From the NCBI GenBank assembly GCA_041844915.1, contig JBGZBY010000062.1, positions 1 to 42,364 on the forward strand: a stretch of DNA of 42,364 nt, written 5' to 3'. This document shows, piece by piece, positions 6,964 to 15,895 of the stretch. A program made the position numbers and the translations under genes. Numbering within the stretch: position 1 is the stretch's first letter; every line of letters starts with the position of its first letter. The notes under the pieces were generated by a model, which saw only the letters and a list, made by a program, of their open reading frames with translations, searched no databases and was not told the origin of the DNA. The stretch comes from W11650 sp041844915 (lineage in GTDB: Bacteria; Bacillota; Clostridia; Lachnospirales; Vallitaleaceae).

Positions 6964-9123
6964 ATGAAAAAGAAGAAATTGGCCAAGTTTTTTGCGGCTC
7001 TTTTTGTGTTAGCAATGTCGCTATACACGGCGGTGATGGGATTTGGCAGCAATCAAACCGGCAGCATCCGGGATATTAAACTGGGGCTTGATCTGGCGGG
7101 AGGCGTCAGTATTACCTATGAAACTGTTGAACCGAATCCCAGCAAGGAGGCGATGAATGACACGATCTTTAAGCTGGAACGAAGAATCACGGATAGCGGC
7201 TATATAGAATATGAGGTATATCCAGAAGGGGAAAACCGAATCAATGTCGATATTCCCAATGTCAATGATCCGGAAAAGATATTGCAGGAGCTGGGAACGC
7301 CCGGTAGTCTGGCTTTTGTCGATGAGGCAGGCAATGTGATCTTGACCGGGGCGGATATTAAGAACGCCCAGCCGCAAAAATCAAGTCAAAGTGTTAGCGG
7401 AGGCTATGAGATCGCGCTGGAGATGACAGAGGAGGGCGCCAAAAAATTTGGGGAAGCGACCGGCGCCAATATTGGCAAGGTCATTCATATCCTTTATAAC
7501 AATCAGATTCTGCTTTCTCCGACTGTGCAGCAGCAAATTTCTGGTGGCAGAGCAGTTATTACCAATATGGAGAATCATGATATAGCCAATCAAATGGCGT
7601 CCTTTATCCGAATCGGTGCGCTGCCTTTAGAGCTGAGTGAGCTTCGTTCTAATATTGTTGGTGCCAAAATGGGGCAGGATGTGATTGAAACATCGCTGAA
7701 GGCGGGCGCAATTGGCGTTGCCTTAATTTTTGTTTTTATGATTGTGGTTTACGGAGTGCCGGGATTGGCAGCTTCCATTGCCTTGGTATTTTATTCGGCG
7801 TTGGTCATTGTGATCCTAAGCCTATTTAATATTACTTTGACGCTGGGTGGAATCGCCGGAATGATCTTGTCGGTCGGTATGGCGGTAGATGCCAATGTTA
7901 TTATCTTTGCTCGAATTAAGGAAGAACTGCGGGAAGGAAAAAACATTCAGGCGGCCTTGAAGGCGGGCTTTAGCAAGGCTCTGTCGTCGATTGTCGATGG
8001 AAATATCACAACCTTGATTGCTGGCGTGGTACTTTACATAATGGGAACGGGAACGATTCGGGGATTTGCGATAACCCTAGCTTTGGGTATTGTTGTGTCG
8101 ATGTTTACCGCGCTGCTGGTGACTCGTACTTTGCTTGACGGTTTTGTTGCTTTGGGCTGGAGGTCGTCGGCAAAAGCAGGAAAGCCAGCCGGAGAGTCCA
8201 AGGTGATTCGTTTTGTAGAAAGCAAAGCAAGATTTTTTGCCATTTCCGCTGCTGTGATTGCTTTAGGTTTTGTCTTTTTGCCGATTAACAGCAGCAGTAA
8301 GGGCAATATGTTAAATTATGATATTGAATTTGCCGGCGGTACGTCTACCGTAGTTTCGGCAGATAAGACCTATGCTTCGATTGACGAGCTTCAAGCGGAT
8401 GTGCTGCCGCTGATTCAGGAGGCAACTGGAGAGGCTACAGCGCAGCTCAACACAGTTAAGAGTGTGGATGGAAAATCACAGTTTATTATTAAGACAAAGA
8501 CCCTAAATGCAGAGCAAAGGCAGAAGCTCAGCGATGCTTTAATCGCTAAATATGGAATCACCGATCAGGAAATTCAGTCCTCGACCATTGGCGCAACGAT
8601 CGGCAGTGAAATGCGGCGCAATGCGGTGCTTTCGGTATTGATTTCATCGCTGTTGATGCTGGTATACATATGGTTCCGTTTTAAGGATCTCCGCTTTGGT
8701 ATTGCTGCTATCGCTGCACTGCTGCATGATGTATTTGTGGTGTTTATGGTATATTCGGTATTTTATGTACCGATCAATAATTCCTTTGTGGCAGCTATGC
8801 TAACCATTGTCGGCTATTCGATCAACGATACGATCGTTATTTTTGACCGAATTCGGGAAAATCAAAGGAAAATGGAACAGAAGAATTATAAGGCTTTGGT
8901 CAATGTCAGTGTGACGCAAACAATGGGGCGGTCCATTAATACTACGCTGACAACTTTGATTATGGTACTGACACTGCATATTATGGGAAATGCGTCTATT
9001 CAGGCACTGACCCTGCCGCTGCTGGTTGGTATGCTTTCCGGTACCTACTCGTCGGTCTTTGTGGCAAGTCCTCTTTGGTACTTGCTGAAAGGCAGACATA
9101 AGGTAGAGGAAAAGGCTGTATAA
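6964..9123 (+). CDS. secDF: Fused protein-export membrane protein SecDF
   Basis: Uses the proton gradient to help pull proteins out of the SecYEG channel. One 719-residue chain holds both halves. The SecD half starts with a membrane helix, then the GLDLAGGVSITYE motif near residue 43, a periplasmic domain, and six helices with GGIAGMILSVGMAVDANVI. The SecF half starts near 410, has DIEFAGGTSTVV, a short periplasmic domain and the final helices with VGYSINDTIVIFDRIREN. The ATG at 6964 is chosen because GGGAGGA stands 8 bases upstream and because the promoter's start site lies next to an in-frame GTG at 6934. A strong stem-loop terminator follows. Fused SecDF is common in Firmicutes. Confidence 0.96.
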   Translation: MKKKKLAKFFAALFVLAMSLYTAVMGFGSNQTGSIRDIKLGLDLAGGVSITYETVEPNPSKEAMNDTIFKLERRITDSGYIEYEVYPEGENRINVDIPNVNDPEKILQELGTPGSLAFVDEAGNVILTGADIKNAQPQKSSQSVSGGYEIALEMTEEGAKKFGEATGANIGKVIHILYNNQILLSPTVQQQISGGRAVITNMENHDIANQMASFIRIGALPLELSELRSNIVGAKMGQDVIETSLKAGAIGVALIFVFMIVVYGVPGLAASIALVFYSALVIVILSLFNITLTLGGIAGMILSVGMAVDANVIIFARIKEELREGKNIQAALKAGFSKALSSIVDGNITTLIAGVVLYIMGTGTIRGFAITLALGIVVSMFTALLVTRTLLDGFVALGWRSSAKAGKPAGESKVIRFVESKARFFAISAAVIALGFVFLPINSSSKGNMLNYDIEFAGGTSTVVSADKTYASIDELQADVLPLIQEATGEATAQLNTVKSVDGKSQFIIKTKTLNAEQRQKLSDALIAKYGITDQEIQSSTIGATIGSEMRRNAVLSVLISSLLMLVYIWFRFKDLRFGIAAIAALLHDVFVVFMVYSVFYVPINNSFVAAMLTIVGYSINDTIVIFDRIRENQRKMEQKNYKALVNVSVTQTMGRSINTTLTTLIMVLTLHIMGNASIQALTLPLLVGMLSGTYSSVFVASPLWYLLKGRHKVEEKAV

Positions 9124-9162
9124 TCAGGATTTGTAAGAGAAAATCAGAAAAAGATTAAGAGC

Positions 9163-9205
9163 TATTTCGTTCACAGGCGCTTTCTCCTGTGAACGAAATA
9201 TTTTA
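9163..9205 (+). terminator. Rho-independent terminator of secDF
   Basis: Perfect 15-bp stem 9163-9177 / 9186-9200 with an 8-base loop, followed by TTTTA. Confidence 0.85.
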
Positions 9206-9229
9206 TGCTGTATTGAAATTTTTAGCGGC

Positions 9230-9510
9230 ATTTGGAGAATAGGCAGGGCAGATCCGGTAGAAGGATTATACAGTATTAGCGGAATGGGAAGATTGTGCTG
9301 GCATAGGGCTGGCGTATTTGGCAAATGTGGATAGCAGATCTGACGGAGGCTTATACGATATTTGACGGAATGGGAAGATAGTGTCGGTATAGGGCTGGCA
9401 TTTGGTAAATAGGCAGGGCAGATCTGGCAGAAGAATTATATAGTATTTAGCGGAATAGAAAGATGACGTTGGTATAGGGCTGACGGTATTTGGCTGAATG
9501 GGAAGGAATA
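9230..9510 (+). repeat. Tandem repeat of about 86 bp, three copies plus a partial
   Basis: Units begin with ATTTGG at 9230, 9316, 9400 and 9488 (spacings 86, 84 and 88). Each contains the blocks GGCAGAxCTGG/GATC, a GAAxxATTATA segment, GCGGAATGGGAAGAT and GGTATAGGGCTG. Copies have diverged by substitutions and small indels. They fill most of the secDF-metN spacer (9124-9556). The spacer shows no gene and no recognised riboswitch. Confidence 0.8.
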
Positions 9511-9556
9511 CGGAAATAATTAAAAGATGGCAGACGGATAGGAAAGAGAGGAAAAG

Positions 9557-10570
9557 ATGATTCGGATCGAAGGCTTGACAAAGACTTTTGGCAATGGCAC
9601 GGATGAGGTGCATGCTCTTTCAAATGTAAATCTGATAATTGAACAGGGAGATATTTTTGGGATCATCGGGCTCTCTGGCGCCGGAAAGTCTACGCTGGTG
9701 CGCTGCATCAATCGTTTGGAGGAACCGACGCAGGGTGAAATCTACATTGAAGATGTGGCAATGACCAGATTGAGCGAGATGGAGCTTAGAGAGAAGCGGA
9801 AGGAAATCGGAATGATTTTTCAGCATTTTAATCTGCTGATGAATTCGACTGTAGAAGAAAATATTGCCTTTCCCTTGAAGCTTGCCGGTTACCCTAAGGA
9901 AAAAATAAAAAAGCGGGTGGAGGAGCTTTTGCAGGTGGTTGGATTGTCCGAAAAAAAGAAGGCTTATCCGGCTATCCTCTCCGGCGGACAAAAGCAAAGG
10001 GTCGGAATTGCCAGAGCTTTGGCAAATGCTCCGAAGATTTTGCTGTCTGATGAAGCGACCTCAGCGCTGGATCCGATTACAACGGAAGCAATTCTTCAGC
10101 TTCTTAAGGATATCAATCGGAAATTTGGAATTACTATTGTGGTAATTACCCATGAAATGGATGTAATAAAAAGGATCTGCAATAAGGTTGCGGTCATGGA
10201 AATGGGAACGCCGGTAGAGGTCGGGCCGGTGCTGGATGTTTTCAGTGATCCAAAATCAGGAACTGCCAGAAATTTTCTGGAGAACGATTTGTTTCACTTA
10301 TCGAAGAAGGTGCAGGCGGAGGTTAACGATCACCGGCAAATGGAGTCGGTGTTGAAAATTTCCTTTCGAGGAGATACTGCCGACGAGCCAATCTTATCGA
10401 ATATCATAAAAAATTATCCGGTCGAGGTATCCATTATGGGAGGCAATATTGAAGAAATACAGGAGGTCAATCTGGGCTATCTGGTAGTAAAGATTCAAGG
10501 AAAGCACACAGATTTGGAACAGGTCTATCAATATTTGAATTCAAAGAATTTGCGCTGGGAGGTATTGTAA
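9557..10570 (+). CDS. metN: Methionine ABC transporter ATP-binding protein MetN
   Basis: Powers import of methionine through MetI. The 337 residues have Walker A GLSGAGKST at 38-46, the signature LSGGQKQR, Walker B ILLSDEATSALD and the switch histidine in VVITHEMD. After about residue 255 comes a NIL regulatory domain, which in this family binds methionine and inhibits transport. The start follows an AGAGAGG site. metI begins one base after the stop, and metQ follows 276 bases later from its own promoter. The full set of three supports methionine (or D-methionine) as substrate. No SAM or T-box leader was recognised in front. Confidence 0.95.
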   Translation: MIRIEGLTKTFGNGTDEVHALSNVNLIIEQGDIFGIIGLSGAGKSTLVRCINRLEEPTQGEIYIEDVAMTRLSEMELREKRKEIGMIFQHFNLLMNSTVEENIAFPLKLAGYPKEKIKKRVEELLQVVGLSEKKKAYPAILSGGQKQRVGIARALANAPKILLSDEATSALDPITTEAILQLLKDINRKFGITIVVITHEMDVIKRICNKVAVMEMGTPVEVGPVLDVFSDPKSGTARNFLENDLFHLSKKVQAEVNDHRQMESVLKISFRGDTADEPILSNIIKNYPVEVSIMGGNIEEIQEVNLGYLVVKIQGKHTDLEQVYQYLNSKNLRWEVL

Positions 10571-10571
10571 T

Positions 10572-11240
10572 ATGGAAGGCATAGGAGAAGCAATTCGCAA
10601 TCTCATTTTACCGGGCTTTGCCGAAACCATCTATATGGTCTTTTTTTCCACCCTGTTTGCAGTGCTGCTGGGGCTGCCGATGGGGATTTTGCTTTTGATT
10701 ACGGAGGAAAATCACATTCTGCCAGCTAAGACGCTGAATATGCTCCTGTCGTCGGCGGTAAATATTTTTCGCTCGCTGCCCTTTATTATTTTAATTATTA
10801 TGCTGTTTCCTCTGTCAAGGCTTATTTTTAAGACGGCAATTGGTTCGACGGCTGCCATCGTGCCTTTATCTATTGCGGCTGCGCCCTTTGTTGCCCGCGT
10901 ATCGGAGTCGGCGCTGAGAGAGGTGCCGTGGGGGATGATTGAAGCGGCCAAGGCCATGGGAGCAACCAATTGGCAGATCATCTGGCGGGTGCTTTTACCG
11001 GAGTCGGTGTCGGCACTGGTTTTGGGGCTGACCTTGACGATTATCAATATTTTGGGCTATACCGCTATGGCGGGGGCAGTTGGCGCCGGAGGGATTGGCG
11101 ATGTGGCTATTCGCTATGGTTATCAGCGGTTTCAGGAGGAGGTTTTGTGGATTACCGTGATTGTCTTGATCCTAATGGTTCAGGGTATTCAAAGCTTGGG
11201 CAATCTGATCGCGGCGAAGCTGGATAAAAGAAAGGGCTAA
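10572..11240 (+). CDS. metI: Methionine ABC transporter permease MetI
   Basis: Membrane channel of the MetNIQ importer. The 222 residues carry about five membrane helices. The coupling-loop motif EAAKAMGATNWQIIWRVLLPES near residues 121-142 is the EAA motif that docks on MetN. The segment AGAVGAGGIGDVAIRYGYQRF is typical of MetI. It begins one base after metN, so the two are cotranscribed and coupled. Length is normal for the family (about 217). Confidence 0.95.
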   Translation: MEGIGEAIRNLILPGFAETIYMVFFSTLFAVLLGLPMGILLLITEENHILPAKTLNMLLSSAVNIFRSLPFIILIIMLFPLSRLIFKTAIGSTAAIVPLSIAAAPFVARVSESALREVPWGMIEAAKAMGATNWQIIWRVLLPESVSALVLGLTLTIINILGYTAMAGAVGAGGIGDVAIRYGYQRFQEEVLWITVIVLILMVQGIQSLGNLIAAKLDKRKG

Positions 11241-11386
11241 GGACAGACCTTATAAGCTGTGGAGAAGGCGGAGAAAGCAAGCGGTTCCAGATCCACGCAT
11301 AGGAGTGAAGGAAAAAACAAAAAACGTCAAAGAAAAAACATACAATATTTGATGGATAATTTATTTAAATTAATGAAATATTCCTA

Positions 11387-11415
11387 TTGTTATTTTCGAT
11401 AAAAAAAGCTATAAT
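11387..11415 (+). promoter_or_regulatory. Promoter of metQ
   Basis: TTGTTA 11387-11392 and TATAAT 11410-11415, spacer 17 bases, 100 bases before the metQ ATG. It allows extra binding protein to be made relative to MetN and MetI. Confidence 0.7.
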
Positions 11416-11516
11416 GTTGTGCATTGGAGCAGAAGCTTCAACAGCTTTAAAGCAAGGCTTTGCGCCTTGGCCTTTATTTCACAAGATAAAAATTAGAATA
11501 TCATAGGGAGGATCAT

Positions 11517-12365
11517 ATGAGAAAAGGAAGTATAACATTAATCCTTGTTTTGGCGTTGGCGCTGTTAGCGACCGCCTGCACAAACAGCAGCACTGTGACC
11601 AACGATGCGTATAAGCAAAGTCAAACTGCGGCGACGACAGCAGAAAAAATTACCGTCAAGGTAGGGGCGACGCCGGTACCGCATGCTGAGATTTTAAATT
11701 TGGTCAAAGCTTCTTTGGAAGCAGAGGGAGTAACGCTGGAGGTACAGGAATTTACCGACTATGTATTACCGAATACCTCATTAAACGATAAGCTTTTGGA
11801 TGCCAATTTTTTCCAGCATTTGCCGTATTTAGAGAAGTTTAATACAGAAAATAACATGGCGCTGGTTTCTGTAGCCAAGATCCATGTCGAGCCAATGGGC
11901 GCTTATTCGGAAAAGCTTAAATCAAAGGATGAAATTGCCGATGGAGCGACAGTTGCGATTCCCAATGACGCTACCAACGAAGGCAGAGCTTTACTGCTTT
12001 TACAGGCGGAGGGTTTCATCAAATTAAAGGATGAAAATGGATTGACTCAGACACCGAAGGATATCGTAGAAAATCCGAAGAATTTAAAATTTCAAGAAAT
12101 TGAAGCAGCTTCCTTGCCAAGAGTTTTAGTAGATGTTGACTTTGCGATTATCAATACCAATTATGCCTTGGAGGCCAGCTTGAATCCAACAGAGGATGCC
12201 TTGTTCATAGAGGGAGATCAATCGGCTTACGCCAATATTTTGGTTGCTCGCGAGGACAATAAGGACAGCGAAGGCATCCAAAAGCTGATTAAGGCATTGC
12301 AGAGTGATGAAGTGAAGAAGTTTTTGGAGGAGAAATATAAGGGAGCCGTGGTTCCGGTATTTTAA
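11517..12365 (+). CDS. metQ: Methionine-binding lipoprotein MetQ
   Basis: Captures methionine outside the membrane and hands it to MetNI. The 282 residues start with a lipoprotein signal (charged MRKGS, hydrophobic run, LLATAC) with Cys21 as the lipidated residue. The NlpA/MetQ family body follows: VKVGATPVPHAEIL, then DANFFQHLPYLEKFN, then VAIPNDATNEGRALLLLQ, then FAIINTNYALEA. The start has a strong AGGGAGGATCAT site. Its own promoter lies upstream and two stem-loops follow. Lipid attachment and signal cleavage would need Lgt and an LspA-type peptidase; an LspA-like protein is encoded upstream at 1501. Confidence 0.95.
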   Translation: MRKGSITLILVLALALLATACTNSSTVTNDAYKQSQTAATTAEKITVKVGATPVPHAEILNLVKASLEAEGVTLEVQEFTDYVLPNTSLNDKLLDANFFQHLPYLEKFNTENNMALVSVAKIHVEPMGAYSEKLKSKDEIADGATVAIPNDATNEGRALLLLQAEGFIKLKDENGLTQTPKDIVENPKNLKFQEIEAASLPRVLVDVDFAIINTNYALEASLNPTEDALFIEGDQSAYANILVAREDNKDSEGIQKLIKALQSDEVKKFLEEKYKGAVVPVF

Positions 12366-12384
12366 GACAATTTAAACAAAGACA

Positions 12385-12429
12385 GGAAAGGGCTGTCGCA
12401 CTAGGTAGCTAGTTGCGGCAGCCCTTTCC
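12385..12429 (+). terminator. Stem-loop after metQ
   Basis: A 16-bp stem (one G-T pair) with arms 12385-12400 and 12414-12429. No clear T-run follows, so it may protect the 3' end or attenuate. Confidence 0.6.
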
Positions 12430-12472
12430 CAATTGCAGGAGGTAATCGAATTTTTAAAAAAGATTCTTAAAT

Positions 12473-12510
12473 AATAAAGTTCTGGGCTTTTTGAAGTCCG
12501 GAACTTTATT
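12473..12510. terminator. Bidirectional terminator between metQ and the DUF1275 gene
   Basis: Outer arms AATAAAGTTC and GAACTTTATT with a largely paired centre and a very small loop. It sits between two convergent genes and is flanked by A/T runs on both sides. Confidence 0.7.
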
Positions 12511-12537
12511 GTAAATAAATGGATGCTGGGGTTACGG

Positions 12538-13206
12538 CTATGATTTTTTTATACCGAACAGATGATTACGCCGAACAATAAAGTAGATTAAACCGCCAAA
12601 AATGTAAAGGCCAGCTACAATAAGAACAAGCTGGTTTAGAAAATATCGGCTTAAGGTGGCAGCAAGATATCCGCCTAATAAAAAGGCAAGGATTTGCGAT
12701 AGATTAAAAAATAGCTTGGGATAGTCCTCGGAATATCCGGCTAAGATTCTTCCCAGCGCAAAGCCGCTGTCTGTTAAGTATCCTGTCAGGTGAGAGCTTC
12801 TTGCCAAAAAGGATTTGATGTATAAGAACATAGCGTTTTGGGCACCCGATAAAAAGGAAATTGTATAAAGAACGACATTGCCGGCAAAAAAGAAATTGAC
12901 CAGTAATAGCAATCCACCTAAGCAAAGCAAAAGCAGGCCATATCTTTTTTTGGGCGTCAGCGTCTGGGCATGAAAGAGCAGACCGCATAAAACAGAGCCG
13001 GCGAAGAAACAAAGAACAAGACCAAGCAAAAGGAAAAACTCAGCAAAATCGCCATCCAGCAAAGCCAGCGCTATGCGGCTGATATTACCAGTGTGGTGCG
13101 TAGAGGAGCTGTTGAAAACAAGAATACAGCAGATATTGGCAAAGCCGCTGGTAAAGGTCAAAAGCCAGTTCCACCAGTTCAAAAAACTATAAATAAATGA
13201 TTTCAT
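12538..13206 (-). CDS. DUF1275 (YoaK-like) membrane protein
   Basis: Function unknown for the family. The 222 residues show about six membrane helices. The family pattern is visible: an N-terminal helix with a small-residue stretch, then THHTGNIS near residue 36-43, and a related second-half motif SSHLTGYLTDSG near 137-148. Known: DUF1275 proteins carry repeated T-x-x-T-G-N/Y motifs in two similar halves. It is transcribed alone on the minus strand from a good promoter just upstream and ends at the bidirectional terminator shared with metQ. Family call likely; no substrate can be named. Confidence 0.75.
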   Translation of the reverse strand: MKSFIYSFLNWWNWLLTFTSGFANICCILVFNSSSTHHTGNISRIALALLDGDFAEFFLLLGLVLCFFAGSVLCGLLFHAQTLTPKKRYGLLLLCLGGLLLLVNFFFAGNVVLYTISFLSGAQNAMFLYIKSFLARSSHLTGYLTDSGFALGRILAGYSEDYPKLFFNLSQILAFLLGGYLAATLSRYFLNQLVLIVAGLYIFGGLIYFIVRRNHLFGIKKS

Positions 13207-13251
13207 ATAATTTCTCCTTATATTAGAGTGTTTGCCAATTTTCCATCCCCT

Positions 13252-13280
13252 ATTATATAAGATATTGCTGGCATTTGCAA
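13252..13280 (-). promoter_or_regulatory. Promoter of the DUF1275 gene
   Basis: On the minus strand, TTGCAA (13275-13280) and TATAAT (13252-13257) with a 17-base spacer, 46 bases before the start codon. An AAGGAG site lies close to the ATG. Confidence 0.7.
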
Positions 13281-13396
13281 TTCCTATCTGGAGAAAACAA
13301 AAAATCTCGGAAATGAAAGAAGCCGGAGAAAAATATTTTCAATCCATGCTCCGACAATTTGAAGTTATCCTTCTTATCGTTTCGATCCATCCGCGA

Positions 13397-13560
13397 CAAC
13401 AGCCATTTAGATGAGATTGTCATGGCAGCGCTGTCTGCAACTGAATCCTGTCATAGCTTTTGGGGGGCCGGCTGCCCAAGGCGGCCGCAGGGAGCAAGCT
13501 TTGACGCACCTTCCCAAAGCATAGGGCTAGGGTGATGCCCTTCCCAGCAGCTTGACTGTC
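13397..13560. repeat. Dispersed repeat element, copy 1
   Basis: Matches 27250-27415. Shared blocks in the same order and nearly the same spacing are CAACAGCCATT, TGTCAT..CTTTTGG, GCAGGGAGCAAG, and GACGC(A/G)CCTTCC. The CTTTTGG...CC(A)AAAG ends of the core are inverted, so it can fold. It fills the DUF1275-topB spacer (13207-13755), where I see no convincing gene. Confidence 0.6.
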
Positions 13561-13662
13561 CCGTCGGCACAGAGTGGCATCAGCAGGAGAGCTTTTTATG
13601 TGCTGAATCAACTTTTAAAAGGGCGAAATTAAAAAGCCTTTTTTGCTTTCCGAAGATAAGAA

Positions 13663-13691
13663 TTGAAAAAACGAGTTATTTCCTATATAAT
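13663..13691 (+). promoter_or_regulatory. Promoter of topB
   Basis: TTGAAA 13663-13668, spacer 17, TATAAT 13686-13691. Confidence 0.75.
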
Positions 13692-13800
13692 ATGAAGGAA
13701 GGGAAATGCAGGCTGCCGTTTAAAGGCGCGGGGTTTCCTACAGATTTGAAAAGGGATGATGGAAAACGGCGGTTTAGGACAAGCAAAGCGAGGAAATAAG

Positions 13801-15717
13801 TTGAAGTCTTTAATTATAGCAGAAAAGCCATCTGTGGCGACGGATATTGCCAGAGTTTTGGGAGTCAGGCAGAAAAGAAACGGCTATATGGAAAATGAGC
13901 GATATGCCGTTACTTGGGCAGTCGGACATTTAATCAACCTGAAGGAACCGGAGGATTATGATTCCCGTTATAAAAAATGGCAATTTTCAGATCTTCCGAT
14001 TCTGCCTGCGGAAATGGGCCTAAAGCCCTATCAGAAAACAGAAGCACAGCTGAATATCTTAACAGATCTGGCGAAGCGCAATGACATTGGCGAATTGATT
14101 TGCGCAACGGACAGCGGACGCGAGGGAGAGCTGATTTTTCGCTATATCTACCATTACATCCAATGCCGGAAGCCGGTGAAGCGCTTGTGGATTTCTTCCA
14201 TGACGGATGAGGCGATTTTGGAGGGCTTTCAAAAACTAAAAGACAGCAGAGAATATGACAATCTCTATTATTCCGCTAAATGTCGCTCGGAAGCGGATTG
14301 GCTGGTAGGGATCAATGCCACGCGCGCATATACCACTCTTTATGCCGATCTTTTTAGCGTAGGCAGGGTACAGACTCCTACGCTGGCGCTGATTGTCGAT
14401 CGAGAGGAAGAATTGGCCAATTTTGTACCGAAGGATTATTTTGAAGTGGTGGCAGAGTTGGATAGTCCGGCAGGAAGCTACGAAGGCACATGGTTTGAGG
14501 ATCAGATTTCGGAAACCAAGATTATGAAGCTGGAGGCGGCGGAGAAAATCGCCGAGAAGGTAAGGGGCAAAAGCGGTAGGGTCGTTGAAATAGAAAAGAA
14601 AAACCAGAAGCAAAAGCCGCCTCTTTTATTTGATTTGACCGAGCTTCAACGGCAAGCCAATAAGGATTTCGGCTTTACTGCGCAGGAGGTGCTGGATCTT
14701 GCCCAGCTGCTGTATGAAAGGCATAAGCTGATTACTTATCCGAGAACGGATAGCCGTTATTTGAGCGAGGATATGAAGCCGACGGTGCTGGAAACGCTGC
14801 GCAGCATAGACGTACCGCCTTTTCAAGAAGCGATTTCCAAATTAAAGACCGAGAACGGCTGGAATATTGTGTTTACTAAGCGAGTGATTGACGATAAAAA
14901 AATCACCGATCATCACGCAATTATTCCCACGAAGAAAACACCAATGCTAAAGAGTTTAAACGATCGGGAGAGAAAAATTTATCAAATGATTGTCAAGCGC
15001 TTTCTGGCGGTTTTTTATCCAGATTATGAATATCAGATGATCAAGGTGATTACGGAAATTGAAGCCGAGTTTTTTGTATCCAAGGGCAAGCTGGTTAAGC
15101 AGGAGGGCTGGAAATGGCTTTATCAGAAGCCGGAGCAGCGGATAAAGCGGGAGGAAAAAAGCAACTCCGAGGAAGGCGCCGATCAGGACAGGTCGGTAAA
15201 TTCGGAGGAGGAAGGAGTCCAAGATGATGAACCGGTCGGCAATCTGCCGCCGCTTCGCAAGGGGCAGGCCGCGGAAGCAAAGGATTGCCGCATATTAAAA
15301 AAGCAGACAACGCCGCCCAAGCCCTATACGGAGGCCAGCCTTTTAAGCGCTATGGAAAATGCGGGGCGCTTTGTAGAAGATGAGGAATTAAAGGAGCAGC
15401 TCAAGGAATCCAGCTTCGGAACACCGGCGACTAGAGCGGGAATCATTGAAAGGCTGTTGAAGGTCGGCTACATTCAAAGGCAGGGAAAAACGCTGCGGCC
15501 GACGGAAAAGGGCAAAAATCTGATTCGCATGGTGCCAAAATCCCTGCGGTCTCCGGAAACGACCGGAAAATGGGAGCGAGGGCTAAGAAAAATCAACAAT
15601 GGGGAGCTGTCGCCGGAGCTTTTTATGGAAACGATTCAAAAATTTGTGGCACATATTGTCAGAAATGCGGAAAAAAGCCGGCGGGAATTTCAGAGGGAAC
15701 GTACAAAAAGACCGTAA
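13801..15717 (+). CDS. topB: DNA topoisomerase III (type IA)
   Basis: Relaxes and decatenates DNA through a transient 5'-phosphotyrosine link. I chose the TTG at 13801, giving 638 residues starting MKSLIIAEKPSVA, because family members begin this way and GAGG lies 7 bases upstream. The ATGs at 13756 and 13759 have no usable spacing to a ribosome binding site. The TOPRIM domain is at the N-terminus (IIAEKPS, then ATDSGREGELIFRYIY). The active-site tyrosine lies in LITYPRTDSRYL. The C-terminal part has the family segment TEASLLSAMENAGRFVEDEE and TPATRA. A charged insert with many Glu occurs near residue 450-480. No C-terminal zinc ribbon is seen. Own promoter upstream. Confidence 0.93.
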   Translation: MKSLIIAEKPSVATDIARVLGVRQKRNGYMENERYAVTWAVGHLINLKEPEDYDSRYKKWQFSDLPILPAEMGLKPYQKTEAQLNILTDLAKRNDIGELICATDSGREGELIFRYIYHYIQCRKPVKRLWISSMTDEAILEGFQKLKDSREYDNLYYSAKCRSEADWLVGINATRAYTTLYADLFSVGRVQTPTLALIVDREEELANFVPKDYFEVVAELDSPAGSYEGTWFEDQISETKIMKLEAAEKIAEKVRGKSGRVVEIEKKNQKQKPPLLFDLTELQRQANKDFGFTAQEVLDLAQLLYERHKLITYPRTDSRYLSEDMKPTVLETLRSIDVPPFQEAISKLKTENGWNIVFTKRVIDDKKITDHHAIIPTKKTPMLKSLNDRERKIYQMIVKRFLAVFYPDYEYQMIKVITEIEAEFFVSKGKLVKQEGWKWLYQKPEQRIKREEKSNSEEGADQDRSVNSEEEGVQDDEPVGNLPPLRKGQAAEAKDCRILKKQTTPPKPYTEASLLSAMENAGRFVEDEELKEQLKESSFGTPATRAGIIERLLKVGYIQRQGKTLRPTEKGKNLIRMVPKSLRSPETTGKWERGLRKINNGELSPELFMETIQKFVAHIVRNAEKSRREFQRERTKRP

Positions 15718-15745
15718 ATTTAATGAGTTTTGCGGGGAATAAACG

Positions 15746-15769
15746 GAGAATTTGGAAAATTCTCTTTTC
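15746..15769 (+). terminator. Weak terminator after topB
   Basis: AT-rich 8-bp stem (15746-15753 / 15757-15764) with a 3-base loop and TTTTCA after it. Confidence 0.5.
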
Positions 15770-15895
15770 ATTTTAAATAAAATATGATAGAATAATAATT
15801 AGGGGGATTGTAAACTTTCATAAAAGGGATTATTGAAGCTTTACGGTTCAAACAATGCGTAGAAAGTCAACGAAGGAAAAAAGTGAGGTTTAGTT

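Noticed and set aside
9124..9556. SAM riboswitch or T-box before metN
   Set aside because: No conserved T-box sequence or SAM riboswitch core was seen; the region is explained by a terminator and the 86-bp repeats.
13232..13414. A 60-residue frame upstream of topB
   Set aside because: It overlaps the promoter of the DUF1275 gene and has no start signal.
13756..13800. ATG starts of topB
   Set aside because: No usable ribosome binding site; TTG at 13801 fits the family's N-terminus and has GAGG at the right distance.
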